Shown here piece after piece: positions 34,341 to 42,577 of a stretch of 64,000 bases of DNA. The stretch is from Paenibacillus camerounensis. Lineage in GTDB: Bacteria; Bacillota; Bacilli; Paenibacillales; Paenibacillaceae. The position numbers were made by a program, and so were the translations under genes. Below the pieces are notes generated by a model. That model saw nothing but the letters and a program-made list of their open reading frames with translations, had not been told where the DNA came from and did no database searches. The first letter of the stretch is position 1; each line of letters opens with the position of its first letter. The DNA is taken from contig NZ_CCDG010000008.1 of assembly GCF_000723885.1 (NCBI RefSeq), positions 1 through 64,000 on the forward strand, given 5' to 3'.

Positions 34341-35444
34341 ATGTTCCGACGTACGGAGGACAAGATTAATTCGTCGCAAGCGGCAGTGTTCCTAATCATT
34401 ACAATGATTAATTCCAGCATTCTGGTCCTCCCTCGGCTGGTCGTAGAAAGCACGAAGACCCCAGATGCCTGGATACCGGTGCTGATCGCCGGAGGAGTTG
34501 CGATGCTGGCGATTTGGCTTATTGTGAAGTTGGGGCTGCAGTTCCCGGGGAAAACAGTATTTCAATACGGTCCCAAAATCGTCGGGTCACTACCGGCTAA
34601 GGCGCTTTGCCTGCTGTTAATTATACACTTCATACTCGTGGCAGGCCTTGAAGCTCGTTTCATGGTCGAGGTCACGCTATTCTTCCTGCTGGAAGGTACC
34701 CCGGCCTGGGCGGTCATCCTACCATTCCTCTGGGTGTCTGCTTATCTGGTTTCTGGAGGAATCAATGCCATAGCTCGAGCATTCCAGATTATATTTCCGA
34801 TAACAATTACAATGATTCTGTTATGCTTATTGCTAAGCTATAAAATATTCGAGTTTACCAATCTGCGTCCCGTTCTTGGAAATGGTCTTACACCGATTAT
34901 CCACGGTTTTCCTGCTTCCACCCTAACCTATAGTGGCATCAAAGCCAGTTTTATTCTAGTTGCCTTTATGGACAAGCCGGAACAAGCCGTCAAGACAATG
35001 CTCTTTGGAGTCGGGGTGGTTATTTTCATCTATACTATAACGGTTATCACTGTAATCGGAGGACTCTCTATAAGCTCGATCGTGACGAGCCCCTGGCCGA
35101 CAATCGACTTAATCCGCAGCTTTGAAATCTCAGGTTTTTTCATCGAGCGGCTGGAGTTCCCGTTTATGGTGATCTGGCTGATGCAGATGTTCTGCACCTT
35201 CACCGGCTTCTATTATCAAGCTTCCTTGGGGCTCTCTCAGATGTTCAAGTTCAAAATACAGGTCGTTATATTCGCGCTGCTACCGCTGCTGTACCTCGCC
35301 ACCATCACCATAAAAACTGTCGACCAACTATTTATGCTTAACAACCTCCTCCATTTTAGCAGTTTGGTGCTAATTCTTCTGATTCCCGGTCTATTCGGCC
35401 TCGTGTTGCTATTTCGTAGAAAGGTGCTGAAGCAGAATGTTTAA
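34341..35444 (+). CDS. GerB/GerK-type spore germination permease
   Basis: This 367-residue protein with about ten transmembrane helices is the B subunit of a GerA-family germinant receptor in the spore inner membrane, an APC-superfamily member. The family start is clear (DKINSSQAAVFLIITMINSS, then ILVLPRLVVES), as are KTVFQYGPKIVG near 75 and the late YYQASLGLSQMFK. The start ATG follows AAAGGAAG. It appears intact, but its partner genes are not: only the last 33 codons of gerA precede it and the gerC-like start that overlaps its stop is soon broken. The receptor encoded here is therefore probably non-functional unless complemented elsewhere. Confidence 0.85.
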   Translation: MFRRTEDKINSSQAAVFLIITMINSSILVLPRLVVESTKTPDAWIPVLIAGGVAMLAIWLIVKLGLQFPGKTVFQYGPKIVGSLPAKALCLLLIIHFILVAGLEARFMVEVTLFFLLEGTPAWAVILPFLWVSAYLVSGGINAIARAFQIIFPITITMILLCLLLSYKIFEFTNLRPVLGNGLTPIIHGFPASTLTYSGIKASFILVAFMDKPEQAVKTMLFGVGVVIFIYTITVITVIGGLSISSIVTSPWPTIDLIRSFEISGFFIERLEFPFMVIWLMQMFCTFTGFYYQASLGLSQMFKFKIQVVIFALLPLLYLATITIKTVDQLFMLNNLLHFSSLVLILLIPGLFGLVLLFRRKVLKQNV

Positions 35445-35571
35445 TAAGCGAGTGTGGAAGCTTCTCCTTGCAAAACTATTGCTTCCAGTCAGAGCGCCTG
35501 CGAATTGGTGCCCGAAGAGCGGAAGCTGGAGGAACAAAAGGAGGGGAAGATACAACAAAAAGACAGCATAA
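35437..35571 (+). pseudogene. 5' remnant of a gerC-type lipoprotein gene (tentative)
   Basis: An ATG overlapping the gerB stop opens MFNKRVWKLLLAKLLL, the beginning of a basic-hydrophobic signal peptide exactly where gerC starts in gerB-gerC operons. After this the frame loses hydrophobicity, lacks the usual lipobox G-C-W, and ends at TAA 35569. A neighbouring frame reads a charged stretch EERKLEEQKEGKIQQKDS. I read it as what is left of gerC after a deletion. The identification rests mostly on position. Confidence 0.4.
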
Positions 35572-35679
35572 CAGCAACCGGCTAAAGGTGACCAGCCTTC
35601 TGTACTTTTTGGGGCTGGTTCCAGCTGCTTTTCTGTTGGTGATGTTTATGCTCCGGCCTGGGGTAGTGAGACGGGGGAT

Positions 35680-35871
35680 GTGAAGCTGGTGGCGGTCGTT
35701 GGTCTCGTATTCGGATTGGAGCAGGGCATCCTGCTCCTACTGGTCATGTGTCTTACTGCATGGGGATATAGAGGTTCTCAGAGGTTGTTACGTCAAACTA
35801 TGAGCAAATCTGGATCGATGGCTCCTTTTATGTGGGTTGGAATAGTCGCGTGTTTGTTAGTGTATATTTGA
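35680..35871 (+). CDS. Small membrane protein behind gerB (possible germination D-type subunit)
   Basis: This 63-codon frame starts at GTG 35680, overlapping by four bases the TGA of a preceding frame (about 35590-35683) that itself holds one transmembrane segment. The product has two hydrophobic segments, VAVVGLVFGLEQGILLLLVM and FMWVGIVACLLVYI, joined by a basic loop. Small two-helix D subunits accompany some ger operons, so this position is suggestive, but I do not recognise a conserved sequence. It could also be debris of a larger membrane gene. Confidence 0.38.
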   Translation: MKLVAVVGLVFGLEQGILLLLVMCLTAWGYRGSQRLLRQTMSKSGSMAPFMWVGIVACLLVYI

Positions 35872-35953
35872 CGCAAACTGCGCGGTAAGGGAGGGGAATC
35901 GTAGCCCCAAAATTTTAATCGACGGCAGCTCTGAACGAGAAAGTATTGTTGAA

Positions 35954-36358
35954 CTAACGTTCCCATTTAACATATTTGGAACCGAGCCCCCAATATGCGT
36001 AATTATAAGTGTTTGGCTGCTTTATAAGACCCTTTGAACGATTGATCCAGTTGGTTAGTTCTTCTGATTCAGCTGAAATAGTCACTTTATCTAATAACAT
36101 TTTTAGCTTTTCAATTTCTTGAATGTCTTCTGACCTAACAATGTCTCCTGTGAAAACATAAAGGCTGCTAAGGAAAAATGGAATGTGTTTGCAGTTTTTA
36201 TCGTCAACAAAAGTACAAATCATTGGTATATTTCCAAAGCTATTTACAGCTAATTCCCAATCTTGTTCTGGGATCATCTCTTCACTGTAAGCCCAAGTTT
36301 TTATTTCTTCTGGAGTAGGATTCCAAGCATGTTGCGCATCTCTAAAAATAAATACCAT
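35954..36358 (-). CDS. Hypothetical protein, immunity-like
   Basis: This is a soluble 134-residue protein of unknown function. It begins MVFIFRDAQHAWNPTPEEI and contains many acidic and aromatic residues, a helical EIEKLKMLLDK stretch and a C-terminus ending YNYAYWGLGSKYVKWER. There is no signal peptide. Small acidic orphan proteins of this kind are common as immunity proteins in polymorphic toxin islands, but no toxin is in the window, so this is only an impression. The region is AT-rich compared with the core genes. Confidence 0.55.
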   Translation of the reverse strand: MVFIFRDAQHAWNPTPEEIKTWAYSEEMIPEQDWELAVNSFGNIPMICTFVDDKNCKHIPFFLSSLYVFTGDIVRSEDIQEIEKLKMLLDKVTISAESEELTNWINRSKGLIKQPNTYNYAYWGLGSKYVKWER

Positions 36359-36547
36359 TCCCCTTCATTTTGGTGTCCCTAACAAAATTCTTAATCAATA
36401 TTACCAAATTGGCTTTAAATAAACAAAACTTGACCCTTAGCTTAAAGAAGCATTTTCATCGAGAGTCATAGTGAACTGATGTGCAGTACGAAGATAATAT
36501 GTAATAACAGAAAGCATGCTCATTGAATGCTAACGGACAAACTATTT

Positions 36548-36662
36548 TCCCAGGAGCCATACTTTAACATACTTTAATCTTGCAGAATTGGGAGTAACGC
36601 TCGGAAAGTGGGTTTATATAGCTCAAAATGGGGTTGTGGAAAACAACTGTTCAACTTTATAG
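36548..36662 (+). other. Coding-like fragment in an otherwise empty gap
   Basis: The 336-base gap 36359-36695 has no complete gene. Within it one frame reads TYFNLAELGVTLGKWVYIAQ then NGVVENNCSTL and TAG at 36660, which looks like the end of a former gene. I do not recognise it. No start or ribosome binding site is visible. Confidence 0.3.
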
Positions 36663-36695
36663 GTGGTGATATCAAGCCTTATGTAGTATGTATTT

Positions 36696-37309
36696 ATGGA
36701 AATCGAAGTTTTATCGGAGATGAATGTAAAACTTTTATGGCGTCCATGGGAATACAAAAGACTTGTTAAGAACTTGAAGCTTATAAAAGCACTCTCCAAA
36801 GCATTTAAGGAGCTACCTATTGATTTGTACAACGAAAACTTTGATGAGAAATTGTTTTGGCTATCAATAAGTGAGTGTATGGCACCTGGGCTAGGCCCCT
36901 TAAGCCAGGGAGTATGTGAAATCCCCCAAGAGCTTAAGAACCAATTTGAAAGTAGTGATCACGTGAAGCTTAACAAACTCAAGTTTATTTTTATCCAGAT
37001 ACGAACAACTATATAACATTTCAATTAGTTGATAATGAAGTTTTATCCATAAATTTAGTCCAAAGAAAAATTAAGAATTCAACAAATATTATCCATTCAA
37101 TTTTTTCAAAGGAAGGGAAATTAGTAACCAAGAGTATGTATATTAAGTTTGATGAAGTATTTACAAGTATATATGAATTATCTGAAACCCTTATTTTGGA
37201 ATTGGGGAATCGTGAAGAGATTGGTGGAGATTTAGTTGTCTTAGAACAACAAATTCGACTCTCAAAGTCATTATTCAATAAGTTAATGGAGAAGAATAAA
37301 CAAGTATGA
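36696..37309 (+). pseudogene. Frameshifted gene of unknown function
   Basis: A frame from ATG 36696 encodes about 95 protein-like residues (EVLSEMNVKLLWRPWEYKR at the start, an ISECMAPGLGPLSQG segment in the middle). At roughly 36950-37000 the coding sense moves to another frame that reads YPDTNNYITFQLVDNEVLSI and continues without stop to KLMEKNKQV and TGA at 37307. The joined product would be about 200 residues, soluble and AT-rich in codon use. Either a single indel has inactivated it or there is a sequencing error. The ATG lacks a good ribosome binding site. The family is unknown. Confidence 0.6.
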
Positions 37310-37498
37310 GGGTATTAGAAGAAGTCGGGGACATCACATAACACCATATTCACGCTTCAGGCCTTTCGGCCCTTGCTCCGAATCAAACATCATTACGCTC
37401 CCTCGGGCATTTTAAATTTTATGAAGAAAAGAGGGTTTGTGGTATTATATGTAATTATAGGCTTAAATGGATTATTTGAAAATGAGGGGGATCTAAAT

Positions 37499-37852
37499 AT
37501 GGAACGTACAATTCAACTAATGGAAACCTACGTAAATATCGACGTTGGAAACTCACCCTTTTTAAAATTAGATAAGGGGCTACAAATTCCATACTCTTCA
37601 ATCACAGGAATAACAACAGGTAGACCGATACCAAATGCTTTTAAAGTATATGGTGCTTTATTTGGAGAAAGGAGAAATGGGTTATTTAGATCAAATGGTG
37701 GTTATCAGCTGCACTTTTTTGAAAATGAGCTTGAGACTCTTCATTTAGATTTGGATAGCTTTAAAGTTGGTAAATTCAAAATATCAAAGTTGATCATTGG
37801 TGTTGAAAATCCTGAAGAAATAAGTGGAAATATTTCCGAAAGAGTAAAGTGA
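37499..37852 (+). CDS. Small protein, possibly bacterial PH-like fold
   Basis: This is a 117-residue soluble protein starting at ATG 37499 behind GAGGGGG. The pattern of alternating short strands (IPYSSITGITTG, FKVYGALFGE, YQLHFFENELETLHLDL, KISKLIIGVENPEEI) with the recurring I-P-Y-S-S-I motif resembles bacterial PH-like domains, where that strand precedes a membrane- or ligand-facing loop. That is inference from pattern. The 190 bases before it include a GC-rich block (about 37330-37410) that differs from its AT-rich surroundings and may be an intergenic repeat. Confidence 0.55.
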   Translation: MERTIQLMETYVNIDVGNSPFLKLDKGLQIPYSSITGITTGRPIPNAFKVYGALFGERRNGLFRSNGGYQLHFFENELETLHLDLDSFKVGKFKISKLIIGVENPEEISGNISERVK

Positions 37853-37931
37853 TCATTTGCTAATGAACTGTTTCTTGAACTAAGGGGAAATATTAGCTGT
37901 TTTGCAAGGAAAGATGAAAGGGTGAGGATTC

Positions 37932-38564
37932 TTGGAAGTAAAGGTGTTTGAGCGTTTGCCAAATCCAATCATATTGAAAAAGCTGATGAAAATCCAGGCA
38001 TCCCTAAATTTAATTCTGTGTCAAGAGGAATGGCTCTGTTACCATAGCTTCATTCAAGATTGGGGTGAGGGCATTTGTATGGCCAAAATAGATAATGGTG
38101 CAGGTGATCATCTGATTATTTTATTCTCCCATGAAGGCTGTATCATAAAAGGCTTTGATCATGAATCTGAATTAAGCCCTTATGCGCAAGATGAACATAA
38201 AGTATGGCAAGGGATTTATGATGACGTTCCAAAGGAATTATTAAATTTACTTGAAGATGAGGCCATTGAGAAAGATGATGTGACCTTTTGTATTTGGCGT
38301 AAAAACAGTGATACTAGCTGGCACAAGGGAAAAGTTGAGATTCCTGAAGGTGAAAGCGACGGGTCTGACTTTTTATTGGGCTGTATATACCAAACACCCG
38401 AGGAATTTGCAGCATTTGCAGCAGATTATTTTGAGCTGCCACTATCAATAGAAGCTGTTGCCAAAATGTATACTGATTGCCCCGTCACGGAAGAAATAAT
38501 CAGTCACTTAAATCCCGGCTGTGATGTAAAGGAAGTTCTTCAAGTAATAAAAGAATTAGCCTAA
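37932..38564 (+). CDS. Conserved uncharacterised protein, possibly an immunity protein
   Basis: This is a soluble 210-residue protein starting at TTG 37932 behind GGGTGAGG. The stretch GAGDHLIILFSHEGCIIKGF then DHESELSPYAQDEHKVWQG is a pattern I associate with a widely distributed uncharacterised family in which Asp/His/Glu residues are conserved. DVTFCIWRKNSD and the late TEEIISHLNPGCDV are also family-like. The function is unknown; association with toxin-immunity islands is a guess. It ends six bases before the convergent subtilase gene. Confidence 0.65.
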   Translation: MEVKVFERLPNPIILKKLMKIQASLNLILCQEEWLCYHSFIQDWGEGICMAKIDNGAGDHLIILFSHEGCIIKGFDHESELSPYAQDEHKVWQGIYDDVPKELLNLLEDEAIEKDDVTFCIWRKNSDTSWHKGKVEIPEGESDGSDFLLGCIYQTPEEFAAFAADYFELPLSIEAVAKMYTDCPVTEEIISHLNPGCDVKEVLQVIKELA

Positions 38565-38570
38565 GCTCCA

Positions 38571-39836
38571 TCATTTCCGCTTCTTCCGGCAGTCCAGAAA
38601 CCGCATGTTCACCTCACCGCTCCCGGCAGTGTTAGGCTTCAGGTTCAGCCGGAAGGCATTACGCTTTAGGGTCCTTTTAACCTGCTGCGGTGTCAGGCAT
38701 GGACGATCCTGCAGCAGCTGGGCGGCCGCACCGGAGACGATCGGCGTAGAAATGGAAGTGCCGGACAGCTTGATATAGCTTTTACCCACCCTCAGCCCGG
38801 GCTGCTGACGGGCCAGCCGGGAGCCGGGTGCTAGAAGGGAGATGACCATCTCCCCGGGCGCCACGATGTCCGGCTTAACTCTGCCGCCCGGAGCAGGACC
38901 GCGGCTGGAATAGAACGTGATGCGGTCATCTGTCTGGGTGAGCGTCCGGCGGTCGTTAACTGCTCCGACTGTAATCGCAGATGGGCTGATTCCCGGAGAA
39001 TCAATCGTCCTTGGCAAAGGGCCGCTGTTCCCGGCGGAGATAACAACGGTCAGTCCGGCCTTAACGGCATGTTCGGCTGCCTGAACGAGCAGATCATCCT
39101 CAGCTGAAGCAGCTGCCGGTCCGCCGAAGGACATGGACAGGATGCGCAGTCTAAGACGCTTCCTGTTGGCGATGCACCATTCTATACCTTTAATAATGGT
39201 AGAGTCGTAGCCTTCGCCGTATTGATCGAGCACTTTCACCCCTACTATACCTGCTTCGGGAGCAGGCCCCTTGTATTTACCTTTGCTGGCCCAGCCGTTA
39301 CCTGCGGCATCCCCGCTGATATGCGTGCCGTGTCCATTGTCATCGTAGGGCTTCTTCCGGTGATTAATGAAGTCCTTAAAGGCGATAATCCGGTTGACCG
39401 GCCGGGTCAGATCGGGATGGGGATAAACTCCCGTATCTATGATCGCAATGTTAACCCCTTTTCCGGTAAGCCCTCGTGTCTGCTGAATAGCTGCTGAACC
39501 GATCGAAGGCGTGGCGATATTCAGGAATGCTTTTTTCACTCCGTCCAGATAGACCTTGCCGACCTCTCCGCAGCTGCAGATCCGCTCCAGACATTTCACC
39601 GAAACCTGCGTCGATACGGCATTCAGCAGAGGCAGCCTGTGCTTTACAGGAAAAGAATGTCCGCCTATATGCTTCTGCAGAGCCTGGATCCGGGCCGGGG
39701 TCAGCTTATGCTTGAATTGGACAATTACCGGGACTGGGACAGCTCTTTTCGCAGATCCTTTTGAATTCCGCAGCTGGTGCTTTAAGGGCCTGTTGATTTT
39801 GGCGGCGTAATGCCGTATCCATATTGATTCATCCAT
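38571..39836 (-). CDS. S8 family subtilisin-like serine peptidase
   Basis: This peptidase of about 421 residues starts at ATG 39836 behind GGAGAGGTGAAG. The catalytic triad is complete: Asp in NIAIIDTGVYPHPDL, His in NGHGTHISG and Ser in SGTSISTPIVSGAAA. The N-terminal 110 residues form an inhibitor-I9-like propeptide region (VIVQFKHKLTPARIQALQKH). No signal peptide is visible, so it is either intracellular or exported by another route, as in AprX-like subtilases, which it resembles in overall order. It is divergent from the small basic protein gene at 40010 across 173 bases. Confidence 0.9.
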   Translation of the reverse strand: MDESIWIRHYAAKINRPLKHQLRNSKGSAKRAVPVPVIVQFKHKLTPARIQALQKHIGGHSFPVKHRLPLLNAVSTQVSVKCLERICSCGEVGKVYLDGVKKAFLNIATPSIGSAAIQQTRGLTGKGVNIAIIDTGVYPHPDLTRPVNRIIAFKDFINHRKKPYDDNGHGTHISGDAAGNGWASKGKYKGPAPEAGIVGVKVLDQYGEGYDSTIIKGIEWCIANRKRLRLRILSMSFGGPAAASAEDDLLVQAAEHAVKAGLTVVISAGNSGPLPRTIDSPGISPSAITVGAVNDRRTLTQTDDRITFYSSRGPAPGGRVKPDIVAPGEMVISLLAPGSRLARQQPGLRVGKSYIKLSGTSISTPIVSGAAAQLLQDRPCLTPQQVKRTLKRNAFRLNLKPNTAGSGEVNMRFLDCRKKRK

Positions 39837-40009
39837 GACTGTCGCTTCACCTCTCCAATAGCACATTCTATGCAGAGAGCAGCCCAGCGGACACCTATCT
39901 ATGAAAAGGGGATAACCACTACATTTTTACGAGAGTAGGTCAGTATTGCTTTCAGGCAGCTCTTAAATTGCATTTAATACACTATCTTAAAAGAAAGTGG
40001 TGAAGCAAA

Positions 40010-40363
40010 GTGAGAGAAGCTGACAAGAAAGCATTGATGGCAAAAAAAGCATTACTGGCCCGCAAAACGAATGCAAAGAAGGTCGTAAAAAGAAAACGGA
40101 TCAAACAAACCTTTAGCCGCTTCGTTGTTCTGGCAACAAGCACGGGTAATGTCAACAAGGATACCACCGGCTGGACAGCCTCGCTGACTAGCGGAGCGGT
40201 TACAACGACTAGGGATTTCGACGATTTCGGTGTAGCCCAATTTCCAGCCATTTCTACTCTGACCACAGTGTCCTATGTGCTGCGGATAAGAGATGAAGCG
40301 GGCAACCTTCTGACAACAAAAAGTGTTTCCGCTAACCGCGAATTCTTTGTAGCCCGTTTCTAA
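40010..40363 (+). CDS. Small basic protein with beta-rich domain, function unknown
   Basis: This 117-residue protein starts at GTG 40010 behind GAAAGTGGTGAAG. The first 35 residues are extremely basic (KKALMAKKALLARKTNAKK, then VVKRKRIKQ). The remaining 80 form a beta-rich domain with repeated T/S-rich strands: WTASLTSGAVTTTRDFDDFG, VAQFPAISTLTTVSYVLRIR and a final EFFVARF. There is no signal peptide or cysteine. The composition recalls spore-coat or nucleic-acid-associated structural proteins, but I do not recognise a named family. A hairpin follows at 40400. Confidence 0.72.
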   Translation: MREADKKALMAKKALLARKTNAKKVVKRKRIKQTFSRFVVLATSTGNVNKDTTGWTASLTSGAVTTTRDFDDFGVAQFPAISTLTTVSYVLRIRDEAGNLLTTKSVSANREFFVARF

Positions 40364-40399
40364 TAATAGTGCAGCCTTAAAGTAGAATAGACACACCCG

Positions 40400-40440
40400 T
40401 ATCCCCTACAATCATCCTGAATAGGATATTATAGGGGATA
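40400..40440 (+). terminator. Hairpin downstream of the small basic protein gene
   Basis: TATCCCCT (40400-40407) pairs with AGGGGATA, and inner ATCCT pairs with AGGAT around a short loop. A T-poor tail follows, so it is either a weak terminator or an mRNA structure before the next gene. Confidence 0.55.
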
Positions 40441-40482
40441 TATTATGTTCCTGCTTGTACTAAATAATAGGAGGTATAAGCC

Positions 40483-40929
40483 ATGTTTGAATGGATTCAG
40501 GGCCACAGCATAGTAGAATACTGCAGCAGGCAGGAGCACATGAATCTGGGAGACCGTTCCCGGTTTGTTATGCATACAGTCACTACAGATACTCCGTCTG
40601 GGATGACCGCACTGGCGCAGTATTTTACAGCGGGAAGTGTGCTGCTTGATTTGGATTTCAATATTACAGTTCCTGTACCGGATGAACAGCTGCTGCAGCA
40701 GGTGATGGGCCACGGGCTGGTCTATGTGGTGAACCTGCTGGTGCAGCCGGCGATTACGAAATGGGAGGGCTTTGCAGACGCTAAGCTGTACTCTCTTGGA
40801 GAGGATACTGATTTTGCAGATTTTGATCCCGGGACAGCGGAATGTCTGGAAGGGACAAGCTTGATTTTTGATGAGGATTCTTTACAAAGAATGATGGATG
40901 AGGTTAACCAGGCGCTGAAATTTGGGTGA
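40483..40929 (+). CDS. Hypothetical protein
   Basis: This is a soluble, acidic 148-residue protein preceded by TAGGAGGTATAAGCC. It starts MFEWIQGHSIVEYCSRQEH and contains two Asp/Glu-rich loops (GEDTDFADFDPGTAECLEG and FDEDSLQRMMDEV). There is no membrane segment or known motif. I do not recognise the family. A possible sigma-A-type -10 box TATAAT lies downstream in the 168-base gap before the flavoprotein gene. Confidence 0.7.
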   Translation: MFEWIQGHSIVEYCSRQEHMNLGDRSRFVMHTVTTDTPSGMTALAQYFTAGSVLLDLDFNITVPVPDEQLLQQVMGHGLVYVVNLLVQPAITKWEGFADAKLYSLGEDTDFADFDPGTAECLEGTSLIFDEDSLQRMMDEVNQALKFG

Positions 40930-41097
40930 AATGTACAATCATTTACTTGTTTTTTAGCTATAATGACAATTAACCTCACATATATATTCAAAAGACAGCC
41001 CGCAGCGGATATAATATGGCAAATAATATAACTGAAGCGCACAGGAACAGCCTGATAGCGGCTAGGTTCCTGATAATGCCGGTGAAAGGTCTGAGGA

Positions 41098-42522
41098 ATG
41101 ATGAGCCTGGAAGCTTTGAACGAACGTGTGAGAACGGATCTTTCCTATCTGGCCTACGGCGGCGAGGATTGGCTGCGTCCCCTGGAGCATCCCGAAGGTC
41201 ATGTATATGATGTGGTTATTGTAGGCGGCGGCCAGAGCGGGCTTGGAGCGGCATTTGGACTATTGAGGGAACGGATCTCCAATATTCTTGTTATTGATGA
41301 GAATGAGGAGGGGAGGGAAGGGCCTTGGGACACTTATGCCCGGATGGTTACACTGCGGACACCGAAGCACCTTACCTCAATTGATCTGGGTATTCCATCA
41401 CTGACCTTCCGCGCCTGGCAGGAAGCACAGACCGGCCCGGAAGGCTGGGAAGCAGTTGATAAAATCCCGCGCGGCGACTGGATGAATTACCTGCGCTGGT
41501 ACCGCAGCGTGCTTAGTCTGCCTGTCATTAACGAAGTAACGCTTAAGCTGATCGAGCCTGTGGAGGAAGGAGTCCACCGTCTGCACATTACTGGAGCCGG
41601 TGCGCCCTCCAGTATGCTGCTGGCCCGCAAGGTAGTGCTGGCAACGGGTATTCAGGGCGGCGGCGAATGGCATGTACCGCCTATGATCGCTGAGAGCCTG
41701 CCGGAGCATCTGTATGCGCACACGTCGGAGGCTATAGATTGTGCTGCGCTGGCCGGCCGGACAATCGCTATTCTCGGCGGCGGCGCTTCGGCCTTTGACA
41801 ATGCCAACTATTTGCTGTCGCACGGTGCTGCAGAGGCCCATGTATTCGTCCGCCGGGAGCAGCTGCCGTGCGTCAATCCGATCCGCCAGATGGAGCAGTC
41901 AGGGATGATCGAGCGGTTTCATACCCTTGCGGATGAAGATAAATACGGGGTCATCTCGCACTTCTTCAAATATAACCAGCCGCCGACGAATGACACCTTC
42001 GCCCGCGCAGCGGCATGGCCGGGCTTCCGGCTGCATCTCGGCTCACCTTGGCTGAAGGTGGAAGCGGCGGGAGATAAGGCCGTAGTGACTACGCCCCAAG
42101 GCGAGTTTGCCTTTGACTTCCTGGTTCTCAGTACCGGGCTGCTCAGTGATCCCGGCCTGCGCCCCGAGCTGCGGCTGATTGAGAGCCATATCGCGCGTTG
42201 GAGCGACCGTTATCAGGCGCCGGCAGATGCGGTCAATCCGCTGCTCGACGCGCATCCGTATCTCAGCCCGGGCTTCGCCCTGCAGAGCAGGGGTGAGGAG
42301 GGGGAGCAGCTGCTGCACGGATTGTTTGTGTTCAACTATTCGGCCTTAGCCAGCAACGGATTATCAGCCTCGGCCATTTCGGGGATGAGGAACGCGATTC
42401 CGAGGCTGGTTGCAGGAGTAGCGGATCAGCTGTTCACGGATGTCCGGGAAGAGGTGCTGCAGGCTTTTTATGAATATGATGTGGCAGAGTTTACTGCTGA
42501 GTGGCTGCCTGCCAAAGCCTGA
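41098..42522 (+). CDS. FAD/NAD(P)-binding flavoprotein monooxygenase
   Basis: This 474-residue soluble flavoprotein carries two Rossmann folds. VVIVGGGQSGLGAAFGLL (about residues 38-55) binds FAD and IAILGGGASAFDNANYLL (about 223-240) binds NADPH, the order seen in flavin-containing and N-hydroxylating monooxygenases. The acidic end of the first fold is LVIDENEEG. LRTPKHLTSIDLGIPSL is characteristic of a subgroup found in Paenibacillus and proteobacteria. The substrate is unknown. Tandem ATGs at 41098 and 41101 follow GAAAGG. A terminator separates it from the UbiD-family gene, so they are separate units. Confidence 0.87.
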   Translation: MMSLEALNERVRTDLSYLAYGGEDWLRPLEHPEGHVYDVVIVGGGQSGLGAAFGLLRERISNILVIDENEEGREGPWDTYARMVTLRTPKHLTSIDLGIPSLTFRAWQEAQTGPEGWEAVDKIPRGDWMNYLRWYRSVLSLPVINEVTLKLIEPVEEGVHRLHITGAGAPSSMLLARKVVLATGIQGGGEWHVPPMIAESLPEHLYAHTSEAIDCAALAGRTIAILGGGASAFDNANYLLSHGAAEAHVFVRREQLPCVNPIRQMEQSGMIERFHTLADEDKYGVISHFFKYNQPPTNDTFARAAAWPGFRLHLGSPWLKVEAAGDKAVVTTPQGEFAFDFLVLSTGLLSDPGLRPELRLIESHIARWSDRYQAPADAVNPLLDAHPYLSPGFALQSRGEEGEQLLHGLFVFNYSALASNGLSASAISGMRNAIPRLVAGVADQLFTDVREEVLQAFYEYDVAEFTAEWLPAKA

Positions 42523-42543
42523 TTCTAATAATTATAGAGTAAT

Positions 42544-42577
42544 GCCTGTCTGAACAAGGGTTCGGGCAGGTTTTTTT
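42544..42577 (+). terminator. Rho-independent terminator
   Basis: An 11- to 12-bp stem with G-U pairs (from GCCTGTCTGAAC and GTTCGGGCAGG) is followed by seven T residues. It ends the flavoprotein transcript and directly abuts repeat copy B. Confidence 0.88.

Noticed and set aside
34064..34453. Minus-strand frame ending HIIHTARTGIDDLIEAT
   Set aside because: The larger part is antisense to gerB and the gerA tail. The last 28 codons look protein-like, but I could not recognise them or find a start, so no gene is called.
35584..35683. Frame with one transmembrane segment before the small gene at 35680
   Set aside because: It overlaps the next frame by four bases, which suggests coupling, but it has no start codon or ribosome binding site near the hydrophobic part and could be debris of a deleted gene.
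37330..37410. tRNA-like or rRNA-like GC block in an AT-rich gap
   Set aside because: It does not fold as a cloverleaf and has no recognisable rRNA motif. It may be an intergenic repeat, but a second copy was not found in this window.
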